A stretch of 64,000 nucleotides of DNA from a virus. The notes under the pieces were generated by a model. That model saw nothing but the letters and a program-made list of their open reading frames with translations, ran no database searches and was not told where the DNA came from. Shown here one piece after another: positions 17,185 through 25,617 of this stretch. The DNA lies in the IMG/VR virus record IMGVR_UViG_3300005826_000037, positions 49,645 to 113,644 of that record; one strand, written 5' to 3'. Position numbers and translations under genes: made by a program. Every line of letters begins with the position of its first letter. Position 1 is the first letter of the stretch.

Positions 17185-17472
17185 TTATTTCTTTAAGACA
17201 TAAATGTCACAAAAATTTGTTTGTTTTTTAGAATCAAACCTGCCACTTATATCAAAAACAACCTTAAAAGTAATCATGACATAATTTGTTCCTGTAGAAA
17301 TAGACCATCTTTCAAAGATATCTCTTATATTACTTATAGAGTCTCTATCAAACCTATTGTCTACACATATAGTTTTATATATTTGAGCGTTATACGGACT
17401 ATTAAGATCAAATAATTGATTGCACCCACTCATAATAAATACAATCAAAAAATATACATAAAAACTTCTCAT
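17185..17472 (-). CDS. Small putative lipoprotein
   Basis: 95 aa from ATG 17472, 5 nt after the stop of the upstream gene. The N-terminus MRSFYVYFLIVFIMSGC is a short signal peptide with a lipobox (I-M-S-G-C), so Cys17 would be lipidated after signal peptidase II cleavage. The mature part is about 79 residues with two more Cys that could form a disulphide. A longer in-frame start at 17499 exists but spoils the signal peptide. Phage lipoproteins often block superinfection or modify the envelope; that is inference here. Confidence 0.55.
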   Translation of the reverse strand: MRSFYVYFLIVFIMSGCNQLFDLNSPYNAQIYKTICVDNRFDRDSISNIRDIFERWSISTGTNYVMITFKVVFDISGRFDSKKQTNFCDIYVLKK

Positions 17473-17476
17473 ACGC

Positions 17477-17785
17477 TTAGCGTATTGCCCATGCCTCAAT
17501 TCTTACAACACCAGACCCTCTAAACCATATTTTTGATATAACCCTATTCTCAAATACTAAACTTTGACTAGCTTGACCAGAAGTCATATCTCCATGAAGA
17601 GTAATACCGTTAAATGAATATTCTAATGGTCCTCCACTCTCAAGATCAAATGTAATAGTATATGTCATAAATGGAATTAATACCTGACATTCAGATGGGA
17701 AATAACCATCAGTAACATTTACTGTTAATTTATTGAAGTAATTGAAGTCTCTACCGTAATCTATTGGTCCGTATGGTGTGCCCAT
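17477..17785 (-). CDS. Small virion protein, paralogue of 18840 gene
   Basis: 102 aa, a compact beta-rich protein. It aligns over its full length with the 110-aa product at 18840-19172: PLEYSFNGITLHGDM matches VVEYSFTGYGVHGEL, and SLVFENRVISKIWFR matches GLVFDNRVVSLIWFR. One DGY (VTDGYF). AGGAG ribosome site. The pair flank the fibre gene at 17849-18838, suggesting both attach to or cap that fibre. No known family name comes to mind. Confidence 0.6.
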   Translation of the reverse strand: MGTPYGPIDYGRDFNYFNKLTVNVTDGYFPSECQVLIPFMTYTITFDLESGGPLEYSFNGITLHGDMTSGQASQSLVFENRVISKIWFRGSGVVRIEAWAIR

Positions 17786-17848
17786 GATTTTTCTCCTATT
17801 TTTATATCATAATATTATCATTGCTATTATATTGCACACCGCATTAAA

Positions 17849-18838
17849 TTAAGGTATTTCTTTTTCACTACCTAATTGAATTTTTTGATAATGAAGATCT
17901 GTAGTCAGTATAGCTACATTTGCGGCAGGTGTTCCATATGTTTTACTTGTATTAAATGTATCCGATGGACTTGTGCCATATCTTCTAAAATATATAATAA
18001 TTGAAGTTGATTCCCTTGCCCAAGAAGGAGGGGTAATACTACCTAATGAAAGTATTTTTTGAGTATTTATATCACCGGGATTAACTGCAAAAGAACCACT
18101 AAAATATGTCCAACCAGACATTGCAGGAAGTGCATTTACATTATTAGGGCGAGTCCACGCATAATACCCTTCAATATAAATATATTCAGTTGAAACAGGA
18201 TCTGCTCCGATCATTACATGTATATGAGGTCTAACTGCAGTATCATATTTCCATTGATGAGATGTTTGATAAACAAAATTAAGCTCATCATTTTGATCAT
18301 GACGCAACCAATACATCTGAAAAGGAGTGTCTCTCCATACTTCTTTTGTTAATGCCGACACCCCAGTTCCTTGTTCTACTGGTCCTTGAATATCATCCCA
18401 ACGACCAGCTTGCTTTGCCACCCAATAACCATCTGTAGCTGCAACAACACATAATCCATCAATAGTATGAGTATTTGCTTTTTCTAAAATATAAAAATCT
18501 TCTAACTCATTAACATAAATAGATGTTCCATCAGGAAGCCCAGTAGTATTAATTCCGCCTAAATCTGATAATAATGTGACCGGAGCTAATGAACTTAAAT
18601 AACCATCAATTCCATCCAATTTCGCTTTATCACTACCAGAAATAAATCCGGCACTAACATTAGAAATTGCTAATGAATGAAGATCTCCTCCAGATAAATT
18701 ACCATGCTCATGGATATGGTCTGCCCTGCTAGCAGCATTATCTGTGCCAGCATGAACAGTTCCTAAAGGTTCCGGTGGATCATTACTTAGAGGTCCATAA
18801 CCATCACCACCAGATATTTGATAAATAAATCCACTCAT
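17849..18838 (-). CDS. Tail fibre protein
   Basis: 329 aa. Residues about 25-80 read GTVHAGTDNAASRADHIHEH, NLSGGDLHSLAISNVSAGF and SGSDKAKLDGID, a signature of tail fibre stalks seen in many phages (SDKxKLDGI). The C-terminal two-thirds is beta-rich with many aromatic residues (GYYAWTRPNN, MSGWTYFSGSF) and is likely the receptor-contacting domain. Three DGY copies. The start is coupled to the upstream stop, with TGGGGT as ribosome site. It is sandwiched between two paralogous small proteins. Confidence 0.75.
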   Translation of the reverse strand: MSGFIYQISGGDGYGPLSNDPPEPLGTVHAGTDNAASRADHIHEHGNLSGGDLHSLAISNVSAGFISGSDKAKLDGIDGYLSSLAPVTLLSDLGGINTTGLPDGTSIYVNELEDFYILEKANTHTIDGLCVVAATDGYWVAKQAGRWDDIQGPVEQGTGVSALTKEVWRDTPFQMYWLRHDQNDELNFVYQTSHQWKYDTAVRPHIHVMIGADPVSTEYIYIEGYYAWTRPNNVNALPAMSGWTYFSGSFAVNPGDINTQKILSLGSITPPSWARESTSIIIYFRRYGTSPSDTFNTSKTYGTPAANVAILTTDLHYQKIQLGSEKEIP

Positions 18839-18839
18839 T

Positions 18840-19172
18840 TTAACCCCAAGCTTGAATTGAAACTCTTATTGGTCCAGTACTTCCAGTTTTAACTCTAAAC
18901 CAAATCAATGAAACAACTCTATTATCAAAAACAAGACCCTTTGTAACAGTGCTGGAGTCTAACTCGCCGTGAACTCCATATCCAGTAAAAGAATATTCTA
19001 CTACACCAGTTCCTTCATTAATAAACATTATACCACGAGTTGTAAAAGGAATTACTATATCAGGTCCATATCCATCTGATGCTCCTCCACCAAATGTACT
19101 CCAATTAACTTCTACTTTCTCAAAAAAATCATATTCTTTGCCAGTCTTTTTTCTAATACCCGGATAACCCAT
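18840..19172 (-). CDS. Small virion protein, paralogue of 17477 gene
   Basis: 110 aa, homologous over its length to the 102-aa product at 17477-17785 (see the conserved EYSFxG, HGE/D and LVF-NRV-S-IWFR strings). It has a short Gly/Ser insertion with one DGY (GASDGYG). Strong AGAGG ribosome site. Probably a beta-sandwich attachment or collar protein for the intervening fibre. Confidence 0.6.
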   Translation of the reverse strand: MGYPGIRKKTGKEYDFFEKVEVNWSTFGGGASDGYGPDIVIPFTTRGIMFINEGTGVVEYSFTGYGVHGELDSSTVTKGLVFDNRVVSLIWFRVKTGSTGPIRVSIQAWG

Positions 19173-19193
19173 TTTTTTTACCTCTCACACCAA

Positions 19194-20045
19194 TCAGGCA
19201 CCATCATTAAAACCAATATCCATCATCCTTCTAATCTCTTTTGGATCAAAATTCAAAGAATTCTTAATTAGTAATTCTTTTGGTCTAACTATTCTAAATG
19301 AAATCTGTTTTTTGCCCGGCATATCCGCACCAGAATCAAGAGCTTTATTTATCATAAGAGCCATCTTTACATCATTAGCAATAATCTCATCAGACATTAA
19401 ATCAATAACTCTCATTGCTACATGAAGTGCATTTGGCTTTTCACTATTATCAATAACAGATGAATCAGGAGATGTCATAACAATATCAATCTCTGTTGCC
19501 CCAGCATCAATAGCTGCAGCTATAGGCGTTACAGTCTTTACTCCACCATCTGTCCATAATTCTCCATAAATTTCAATTGGAGTTAAAAATACAGGAAATG
19601 CTGACGAAGCAATTACACCTTCTGCAATCTCTGGGTGCTCTTCTGTAAATAAATGATATTTACCAGTATTTAATGATACTGCTCCAACTCTAAGCTTTCT
19701 TCCACTTGCTACTATTTTCTTGCAATCAAGCGTATTACGAACCATGTCCATCAAAGGTTTACTATTATACAAACTTGGTTTCCACAAACCAGCCAATTCT
19801 CTTACAATACACCAATGCTTATAAATCTTTGAATCATCTATTGTCCCCCATAAATTAAGAAGATCTGTATATGCCCTAATCTCTTCTCCAATTTTATATT
19901 GGGACAAAAAAGAAGTATTCAACGCTCCAACAGAAACTCCACAAAGAATATCATATTTAATTTGCTGCGCATATAACCAATTATAAAGCACTCCAACCTG
20001 ATATGCCCCTTTTACGCCGCCTCCGCTAAGTACAAGCGCTCTCAT
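19194..20045 (-). CDS. Patatin-like phospholipase
   Basis: 283 aa from ATG 20045, chosen because GGAGGG lies 5 nt upstream and the start overlaps the preceding stop as ATGA; a longer start at 20057 is possible. The N-terminus MRALVLSGGGVKGAYQVGVL holds the oxyanion-hole motif GGGxKG (8-13), GVSVG has the nucleophile Ser38, and TDGG near residue 166 supplies the catalytic Asp. All parts of the patatin Ser-Asp dyad are therefore present. The enzyme should hydrolyse acyl esters of membrane lipids. There is no signal peptide, so it acts in the cytoplasm or is carried in the virion. Such a gene inside a tail operon is unusual. Confidence 0.85.
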   Translation of the reverse strand: MRALVLSGGGVKGAYQVGVLYNWLYAQQIKYDILCGVSVGALNTSFLSQYKIGEEIRAYTDLLNLWGTIDDSKIYKHWCIVRELAGLWKPSLYNSKPLMDMVRNTLDCKKIVASGRKLRVGAVSLNTGKYHLFTEEHPEIAEGVIASSAFPVFLTPIEIYGELWTDGGVKTVTPIAAAIDAGATEIDIVMTSPDSSVIDNSEKPNALHVAMRVIDLMSDEIIANDVKMALMINKALDSGADMPGKKQISFRIVRPKELLIKNSLNFDPKEIRRMMDIGFNDGA

Positions 20046-20809
20046 ACGTCCCTCCATGTTCTACCCGATAAAATATTATTAATAATAAGCGCTGTAACAT
20101 TAAATTTTTCAGCAAGCTCTTTTCTTGATAAATTATCAGGGTTTTCTTTTATATATTTGACTTCATCCAATTTTAATTTTGATAATTTTTCCTTATGTTC
20201 TAATGATAGTTTTCTGCCTTTTGTATATTGATTTCCTAAATTAGCTTTTTTAATTCCTTCTCTAGTATTAGTATGCATTTTTGTGCCACGAAAACACTCC
20301 GATAATTTCTTTTTAGTTTCTTCTGTATGATTTTTGCCATAAAAAGGATTACCTTCTCCAGAAAATTGTCTACTCAATTCTTCTTTCATTTTATTAATTG
20401 ATTCTTCCGTATGAGTTCTACCATAAAAAGGATTATTTTCTCCTTTGGTTGCATTAGATATTTTTTTTCTAGTTTCTTCGTTCATAACTGGGTGTTCACC
20501 ACCAGTAGTACAATTATAACCATTTGGAGATATACAATTAGCAGTTTTAATCCAATTACATTCTGCTTGATTTAAATCATCAATAGAAAAACATTCTTCA
20601 ACAACAGTAATTTCAAAATTTTCTATTCCATACTTTCTAATTGCTCTATGGAATGGCAATTTAGATCCGTTATTTGCCATATAAATATGGTCATTAATTC
20701 TATATTTTAATTTTTGTGTTGTTTGACCTATATAAATTTTATTAGAAATTTTACACTTAGCACAATAAATAACTCCATTTATCATTAATTCATTTTGAAT
20801 TTTCATCAT
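20042..20809 (-). CDS. GIY-YIG homing endonuclease with NUMOD repeats
   Basis: 255 aa. GVIYCAKC (12-19) and KIYIGQT (24-30) are the GIY and YIG strands, with Arg37 and Glu83 placed as in the active site. Residues about 115-175 contain two NUMOD3-type DNA-binding repeats (GENNPFYGRTHTEES, GEGNPFYGKNHTEET), and the C-terminus is a helix-turn-helix (LSRKELAEKFNVTALIINNI). It overlaps the upstream stop by ATGA and the downstream patatin start by ATGA, and its last codons provide that gene's ribosome site. This is a seamless insertion into an operon junction. Confidence 0.88.
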   Translation of the reverse strand: MMKIQNELMINGVIYCAKCKISNKIYIGQTTQKLKYRINDHIYMANNGSKLPFHRAIRKYGIENFEITVVEECFSIDDLNQAECNWIKTANCISPNGYNCTTGGEHPVMNEETRKKISNATKGENNPFYGRTHTEESINKMKEELSRQFSGEGNPFYGKNHTEETKKKLSECFRGTKMHTNTREGIKKANLGNQYTKGRKLSLEHKEKLSKLKLDEVKYIKENPDNLSRKELAEKFNVTALIINNILSGRTWRDV

Positions 20810-21993
20810 AAACTCTCATCAACACTAGTACAATAAAATGTAATTGTTAACATCTCACCATCAACACAAATATGATCGCCAGTTGTGACCCATAATTCCA
20901 TTCCATAAGTTGAATACAACTCTCTTGCTGTTGCATAATTAAATGGAATAGCCTGAACATTACTCTTCATTCCTCTGCATTTTCTTCTAAATTCTTTTAA
21001 CGGCAAAGATTTATCAGCCTCACTTGCACCAATTGCATTTACAGTTGGCAAAGCTCCACGAGCCTCTGTAATAATCTGAGAAACTCTGTGGTAATAATCT
21101 TCTTGTAACGGAATCTTTGTTAATGAAGGATATGGAGTAACATTCCATGTAGAATTTCTAAAAGTTAAATACATGCCAATATCAATAACAGTAGCCCAAT
21201 CTTCTTCACTTGGAACAGTTAATCCCCATGTATATCCATCCCATTGAACAACAGCACCATCATATCCCGTCCAATCACCAGTTGCAGAAGCTCCTACAAT
21301 ATATGCATCTCCCACATCAGGAGACACAGGAGGATCTGAATATGATGCAGAAAGAACATAACCTAAATCATTTGATCCTCTCATATACTGAGGAGCAAAT
21401 ACATCAACATAACCAACAACTATATATCCGAATCTAGTATTTAAAATACAATCCTGAGAAAAGTCAGACTCTGCATCTTCTATTCTTAAAGTCTTTCCAG
21501 GAGTTGGAACTAAATAAAATGTTGAATCTGTTGCATAATTAAAAGTTGCAGTGATTGTATTTCCTCTCATATCTGAGAAGAAATTAATCTCACCATTATC
21601 ATAGTCTATCCAATAATAACCATCAGTTGATTCAAATTTAAATGGAGGACAAACTGTCTGCTCAACACCATTTACTTTAACAATTACAGAATATCCATGA
21701 TCAGATTCATCAACCCATTTTTCTTGGTTGTGCATTCTTCCTGTAACCATATCAATCCAATCAATATGAGCAGAGTTAGTACTTTTCCATACATAACCAT
21801 CATAACCATCTTTAGCTTCTAATGCTTGGTCTTCTATTCTGGTAGAGCCTCCAAACCAAGTTGTTTTATCACAGAAATTATGACTACCAACAACTACTTC
21901 AGATCCAACACGAGGAAAATGTGCCATTTTAGGCACTCCATCTTCTTGGGTTACCTGTAAATTAATTACTGTTGGGGGAGAAATAAATCCCAT
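20806..21993 (-). CDS. Baseplate/tail virion protein with DUF2793-like insert
   Basis: 395 aa, beta-rich. The N-terminal half carries strands such as HGYSVIVKVNGVEQTV and GEINFFSDMRGNTI. Residues about 224-268 (PDVGDAYIVGASATGDWTGY, VVQWDGYTWGLTVPSE) match the short module found in phage DUF2793 fibre proteins. The C-terminal part is rich in Arg, Lys and Cys (EFRRKCRGMKSN). Four DGY copies. TAATG coupling to the 210-aa gene and an AGAGG ribosome site. It sits in the run of beta-sandwich proteins that likely build the baseplate or side fibres. Confidence 0.5.
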   Translation of the reverse strand: MGFISPPTVINLQVTQEDGVPKMAHFPRVGSEVVVGSHNFCDKTTWFGGSTRIEDQALEAKDGYDGYVWKSTNSAHIDWIDMVTGRMHNQEKWVDESDHGYSVIVKVNGVEQTVCPPFKFESTDGYYWIDYDNGEINFFSDMRGNTITATFNYATDSTFYLVPTPGKTLRIEDAESDFSQDCILNTRFGYIVVGYVDVFAPQYMRGSNDLGYVLSASYSDPPVSPDVGDAYIVGASATGDWTGYDGAVVQWDGYTWGLTVPSEEDWATVIDIGMYLTFRNSTWNVTPYPSLTKIPLQEDYYHRVSQIITEARGALPTVNAIGASEADKSLPLKEFRRKCRGMKSNVQAIPFNYATARELYSTYGMELWVTTGDHICVDGEMLTITFYCTSVDESL

Positions 21994-22625
21994 TATGCTA
22001 CCTCTTGCCAGCCCCTAACTGCTACTTGAAAAAGATCAATTGATGATAAATCATCATTTACTGTCATTATTAATCTATCATCAACTGATTCCGGTAAAAC
22101 TATTGCTTGTTCGAATGAAAAATCAAAACTTAGAAAATCTTCTTGTGCACCTACAGCATTATATAAGTTAACATAATCATCAGAATAATTGAAAAAATCT
22201 CCAGTTCTAGTAATTGGTTCTGCAAATAAATTAGTAATAACACCACTTTGAATGGCTTGAAGAGTGATACCATTTGTCAATGCAGCACCACCAACTGTTG
22301 CTGTTCCAAACCTACGAAAATCTTGTGTTCCCATTTCAAAATAAGTGCCATTAAGAAGAACACGTATCATAACTATATATAAGACCTTTCCAGGCTCAGA
22401 TGATACAGAAAACTCGACTGGAGTAACAGATCCATTTACATTCATATCATGAGACCCACCACTGTCTTCAAGAAACCCTCTGAACAATTTATATCTGGTC
22501 AAGAATTCATCAGGAGTCTGAAATCCATTTCTATTCTGTTCAGTGACTAATAGAGCATGGTCTTCAGTTACCTGAGCTGAATAACCAGAACCAGTTCCAT
22601 CTTTTATGTGTACTTTGCCAGCCAT
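21993..22625 (-). CDS. Virion protein of the KDGxGxG family (copy 1)
   Basis: 210 aa. The N-terminus VHIKDGTGSGYSAQVTEDHAL shares a signature with the next two genes: a (V/I)xDGxGxGxxAxV strand-turn-strand followed by a Leu-rich strand. I know this N-terminal motif from phage tail or capsid-fibre proteins, where it serves as an attachment unit. The remainder is a beta-sandwich with acidic loops. No DGY. It has only a weak GGTAA ribosome site. Function beyond being structural is not visible. Confidence 0.55.
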   Translation of the reverse strand: MAGKVHIKDGTGSGYSAQVTEDHALLVTEQNRNGFQTPDEFLTRYKLFRGFLEDSGGSHDMNVNGSVTPVEFSVSSEPGKVLYIVMIRVLLNGTYFEMGTQDFRRFGTATVGGAALTNGITLQAIQSGVITNLFAEPITRTGDFFNYSDDYVNLYNAVGAQEDFLSFDFSFEQAIVLPESVDDRLIMTVNDDLSSIDLFQVAVRGWQEVA

Positions 22626-22638
22626 ATTATATTACCAA

Positions 22639-23229
22639 TTAATAGTTATCAGGGTTAATTGAATAAAACTTATCGTGCAAATATACTTTCATTGAAGTAT
22701 TCCCTGTCGGCGGAGTAATAGCAACAACATAAGAAGATCCATTTGGTACAACCCAATCAATATTTGATACTACTAATATTGATCCAGAATTAGCACCAAC
22801 ATCAATCATATCTAACCCTCCAGTTACAGTTGAGCCTTCCGCACCCTTTTTCCATGTTCCATTTGCAGTTAATGATGAGGCAAAGTTATTATTTACAGGA
22901 GTGATCGCTGTGCCCGCTGAAATTAATGTTCCACCTGTTGGGTTTCTTACAATTCTTATTCTCACTTGACCAGAACCACCAGTGCTTGGACCAAATGAAA
23001 AAACTTGCCTTGATAAAATCATATACTCTGCAGGATCAGCCCAATAGGCATATAATAATGCTGATTCATTTGCTGATGTAAGTGTAATTGCTGTTGTATT
23101 AATACCAAACTGATTATATAGTAATGCACCATCTAATTCTGCTGAAACAGCAATTGCTCTTGTATGAAGTTTATTATAAGTATCAACTTTAGCCTCATAA
23201 CCATTTCCTTTACCATCTTGAATTCTCAT
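22639..23229 (-). CDS. Virion protein of the KDGxGxG family (copy 2)
   Basis: 196 aa. Starts MRIQDGKGNGYEAKVDTYNKL, the shared attachment motif, followed by a C-terminal beta-sandwich (VRIRIVRNPTGGTLISAG, SSYVVAITPPTGN) of the jelly-roll type. GAGGG ribosome site immediately after the upstream stop. The N-terminal 20 residues are conserved with both neighbours while the rest is divergent, indicating duplication followed by exchange of the distal domain. Confidence 0.55.
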   Translation of the reverse strand: MRIQDGKGNGYEAKVDTYNKLHTRAIAVSAELDGALLYNQFGINTTAITLTSANESALLYAYWADPAEYMILSRQVFSFGPSTGGSGQVRIRIVRNPTGGTLISAGTAITPVNNNFASSLTANGTWKKGAEGSTVTGGLDMIDVGANSGSILVVSNIDWVVPNGSSYVVAITPPTGNTSMKVYLHDKFYSINPDNY

Positions 23230-23235
23230 GCGCCC

Positions 23236-23832
23236 TCAGCTTTCTGGATGGTCAAACCAACCAGACATTAAAAATGAAAAATCCCCAACTTCTACTGATT
23301 TTACTGTAATCCCAATACTTTGTCCAAATGGAATAATAATCGTGCCATCTAAAATAACATCATTAAGACCCATACAAAAAAATTGAGAAAAGGCAAATAA
23401 CCCATTTGTGGCTACAGTAATCCCATTACCAACCCCATCCCAAATTTGGCATTCAGATGGAGATGTCAAAGATTTACCAAAATTAGTACTACTCGGAGTA
23501 ATATCAGTATAATTTGCCGTTGGAGGATATGTGCCAACATAAAAAGCACCTCTAATAGGCTTATTATAATTTGTAGAACCACCATTAAAAGATAACATTA
23601 ATCTGTGCACATGAAACTCTCTGCTGCTATCTGTATTTTTAAATCTAAATATCAGATATTCATTAGTTCCTGGCAATGTTTTATCATAAACACCGTAAGT
23701 AAAGGAATACCCAGTTGTATTAGCAACGTTTGCCAATGTACTAGAGTTAATACCTTTGGTCCATAACCTTTGATCTTCCACCCTGGCAACAGAACCAGTT
23801 CCTGCGCCGTCTTTTACTCTAAAATCACTCAT
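23236..23832 (-). CDS. Virion protein of the KDGxGxG family (copy 3)
   Basis: 198 aa. Starts MSDFRVKDGAGTGSVARVEDQ, the shared motif. The distal part resembles copy 2 in order: a strand with EYLIFRFKN, a Gly/Thr-rich loop, then SFLMSGWFDHPE. GGAG ribosome site, overlapping the end of the lectin-like gene. Copies 1-3 probably assemble as a set or are alternatives of one baseplate element. Confidence 0.55.
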   Translation of the reverse strand: MSDFRVKDGAGTGSVARVEDQRLWTKGINSSTLANVANTTGYSFTYGVYDKTLPGTNEYLIFRFKNTDSSREFHVHRLMLSFNGGSTNYNKPIRGAFYVGTYPPTANYTDITPSSTNFGKSLTSPSECQIWDGVGNGITVATNGLFAFSQFFCMGLNDVILDGTIIIPFGQSIGITVKSVEVGDFSFLMSGWFDHPES

Positions 23833-24874
23833 CTATATCTCCAGTATCAACATCAAATTCATTCATCTCAGCAAGATGCTTCTCAATTCGTTTTAAAACC
23901 AAAGTAATCTCATTTAATGTATTAACAGCCTCCGCATCACTAGTAAATAATCTAATATTATCAGTGCCTTCACGCTCTACATTAATACTCGCATCATCTG
24001 CTTTAGGTCCTTTGAGAACAATGTTAGTGTTATCCTCAATATTAACATTGATTGGAAGAGAAGTATAATTACCAGCAATCTGAACAACATTATGATTTAA
24101 TAATCTTATACTATCCATATACAAATAAGTGTTTGATGTTTGATTATCAAGATTCCTAATATCTATATATATATTAAGTGTATTATATACTTCTGGCATA
24201 TGTCTTTCATGAAGAGCAACTTTTTTACCATCAACAACGCAAGCAGCATACCCAAAACCCATCTCAATTCTTACTTTCAAATTTGATGATGTTCTCAATT
24301 TATTTGGTATTGAAAAATCAGTTGATTGCACAGTTCCAACAGCCCCAGTACAACTGGTTGAAAATGTTGCCAAATCAGTTGCTGGTGATGTGTACTCTAA
24401 ATAGGCAAAACCACCGTGCATATTGGTAAAGCCAACTCTTGTTGTTTGACTTGATTTTCTTCCAAAAATACGAAGCTCAAACTCCATTATTGTTGGTAAA
24501 GTATGTCCTGGATGAGTAAGTGTTGCATAACCATCTGAGCCGGTTCCAAGTATTATAATCAGATTTGATGCTGAAACTAATACTGAAGAACCATTTGTAT
24601 CAGTTGTCCAATCAGAACTTAACGCGCTATTAAAATCAAAATAATAAGAACCCTCGTCAGTAAATACTTGACTCCTTGTTGCAATACCACCATGTTCATC
24701 TATAAGAAAGGGAGATTTCTCTCCTGCAGAAACAATTGGATAATCTAGAGAAGGATCTGGAAAATGCCCTCCAATACCAATTCCCTTTGGATATACAGAT
24801 ATATGATAACCATCAATTAAAACTGGATTACCATATCCATCATATAATATCACAGCAGGGCTATCATAACTCAT
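23825..24874 (-). CDS. Lectin-like virion protein
   Basis: 349 aa. The N-terminus has ILYDGYGNPVLIDGYHISVY with two of its three DGY copies. Residues about 90-260 look like a concanavalin-type jelly roll (SDWTTDTNGSSVLVSASN, EFELRIFGRKSSQTTRV, LKVRIEMGFGYAACVVDG), a fold that binds sugars. The C-terminus is a coiled coil with acidic end (LNEITLVLKRIEKHLAEMNE). It overlaps the upstream gene by ATGA. A side-fibre or baseplate carbohydrate-binding role is inferred. Confidence 0.55.
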   Translation of the reverse strand: MSYDSPAVILYDGYGNPVLIDGYHISVYPKGIGIGGHFPDPSLDYPIVSAGEKSPFLIDEHGGIATRSQVFTDEGSYYFDFNSALSSDWTTDTNGSSVLVSASNLIIILGTGSDGYATLTHPGHTLPTIMEFELRIFGRKSSQTTRVGFTNMHGGFAYLEYTSPATDLATFSTSCTGAVGTVQSTDFSIPNKLRTSSNLKVRIEMGFGYAACVVDGKKVALHERHMPEVYNTLNIYIDIRNLDNQTSNTYLYMDSIRLLNHNVVQIAGNYTSLPINVNIEDNTNIVLKGPKADDASINVEREGTDNIRLFTSDAEAVNTLNEITLVLKRIEKHLAEMNEFDVDTGDIDE

Positions 24875-25617
24875 GCAATCGTCCTCGTTCTATTCACTTC
24901 AAAAACTCCATTATATGCAATAGTATCCGTTACAGTAGCCAATAAAACATCAGAGGCATCATATATCTTCCATGTTACTGTAGCAGGTGTTTTATTACTA
25001 TTATATGTATAAGTCTTCTCAACAATTTTATTTGTCTTTGCAATGCTTGTATACCAAATAACTGAAGTGGGAAATGGATCTGCTTCTGGTAAAACTTCTT
25101 TATAAGCTCCAGATGCAAACCCACTTGCAGGACCTTCATTGATAAAATGAATAAGTTGCCTTAAAGCAGTATGCTGATTTTCAGAAATAGAATTTATAGA
25201 TATTTCTACAATTGCATCTTGTACATTATGAGAAGATATTTTTGATAAACCTGTTGGATCAAATCCTATTTTACTAGAACCAACAGGATGCATAAAATAT
25301 ATGTAACCATCTGTTGAGTCATTAATATATCCATCAATAGATAATGTAAGATTAGTTAATATTTCATCTACAATATAATAACCATCAGCACTTCCACCGC
25401 TAGTTCCAGTAAGATAAATTCTATCTCCAGACTCTACTGCATTATCTCTACCATATAAAATGCCCTCATTATCTGGGGGCATATTTATTTCAACAACTGA
25501 AGTAGAACTAGTGGTGGATACCAAAGTAGAAGATAAATATACGTAATACCCGTCAGAAGCAAGTTCTTCGGAGTCAATAATGTCTAAATCACGTATATCC
25601 TCTTTTCTAATTGTCAT
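24871..25617 (-). CDS. Virion protein with DGY-rich beta module
   Basis: 248 aa. Residues about 50-115 follow the pattern of small phage modules that read GDRIYLTGTSGG, then a turn and a strand. Here the turn is ADGYYIVDE, and two more DGY lie in SIDGYINDSTDGYIYF; there are four DGY overall. A motif SSHNVQDAIVEIS follows. The C-terminal part (KIVEKTYTYNSNKTPATVT, YDASDVLLATVTDTIAYNG) is another beta domain. Coupled both sides by 4-nt overlaps. A neck or baseplate role is likely. Confidence 0.5.
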   Translation of the reverse strand: MTIRKEDIRDLDIIDSEELASDGYYVYLSSTLVSTTSSTSVVEINMPPDNEGILYGRDNAVESGDRIYLTGTSGGSADGYYIVDEILTNLTLSIDGYINDSTDGYIYFMHPVGSSKIGFDPTGLSKISSHNVQDAIVEISINSISENQHTALRQLIHFINEGPASGFASGAYKEVLPEADPFPTSVIWYTSIAKTNKIVEKTYTYNSNKTPATVTWKIYDASDVLLATVTDTIAYNGVFEVNRTRTIA

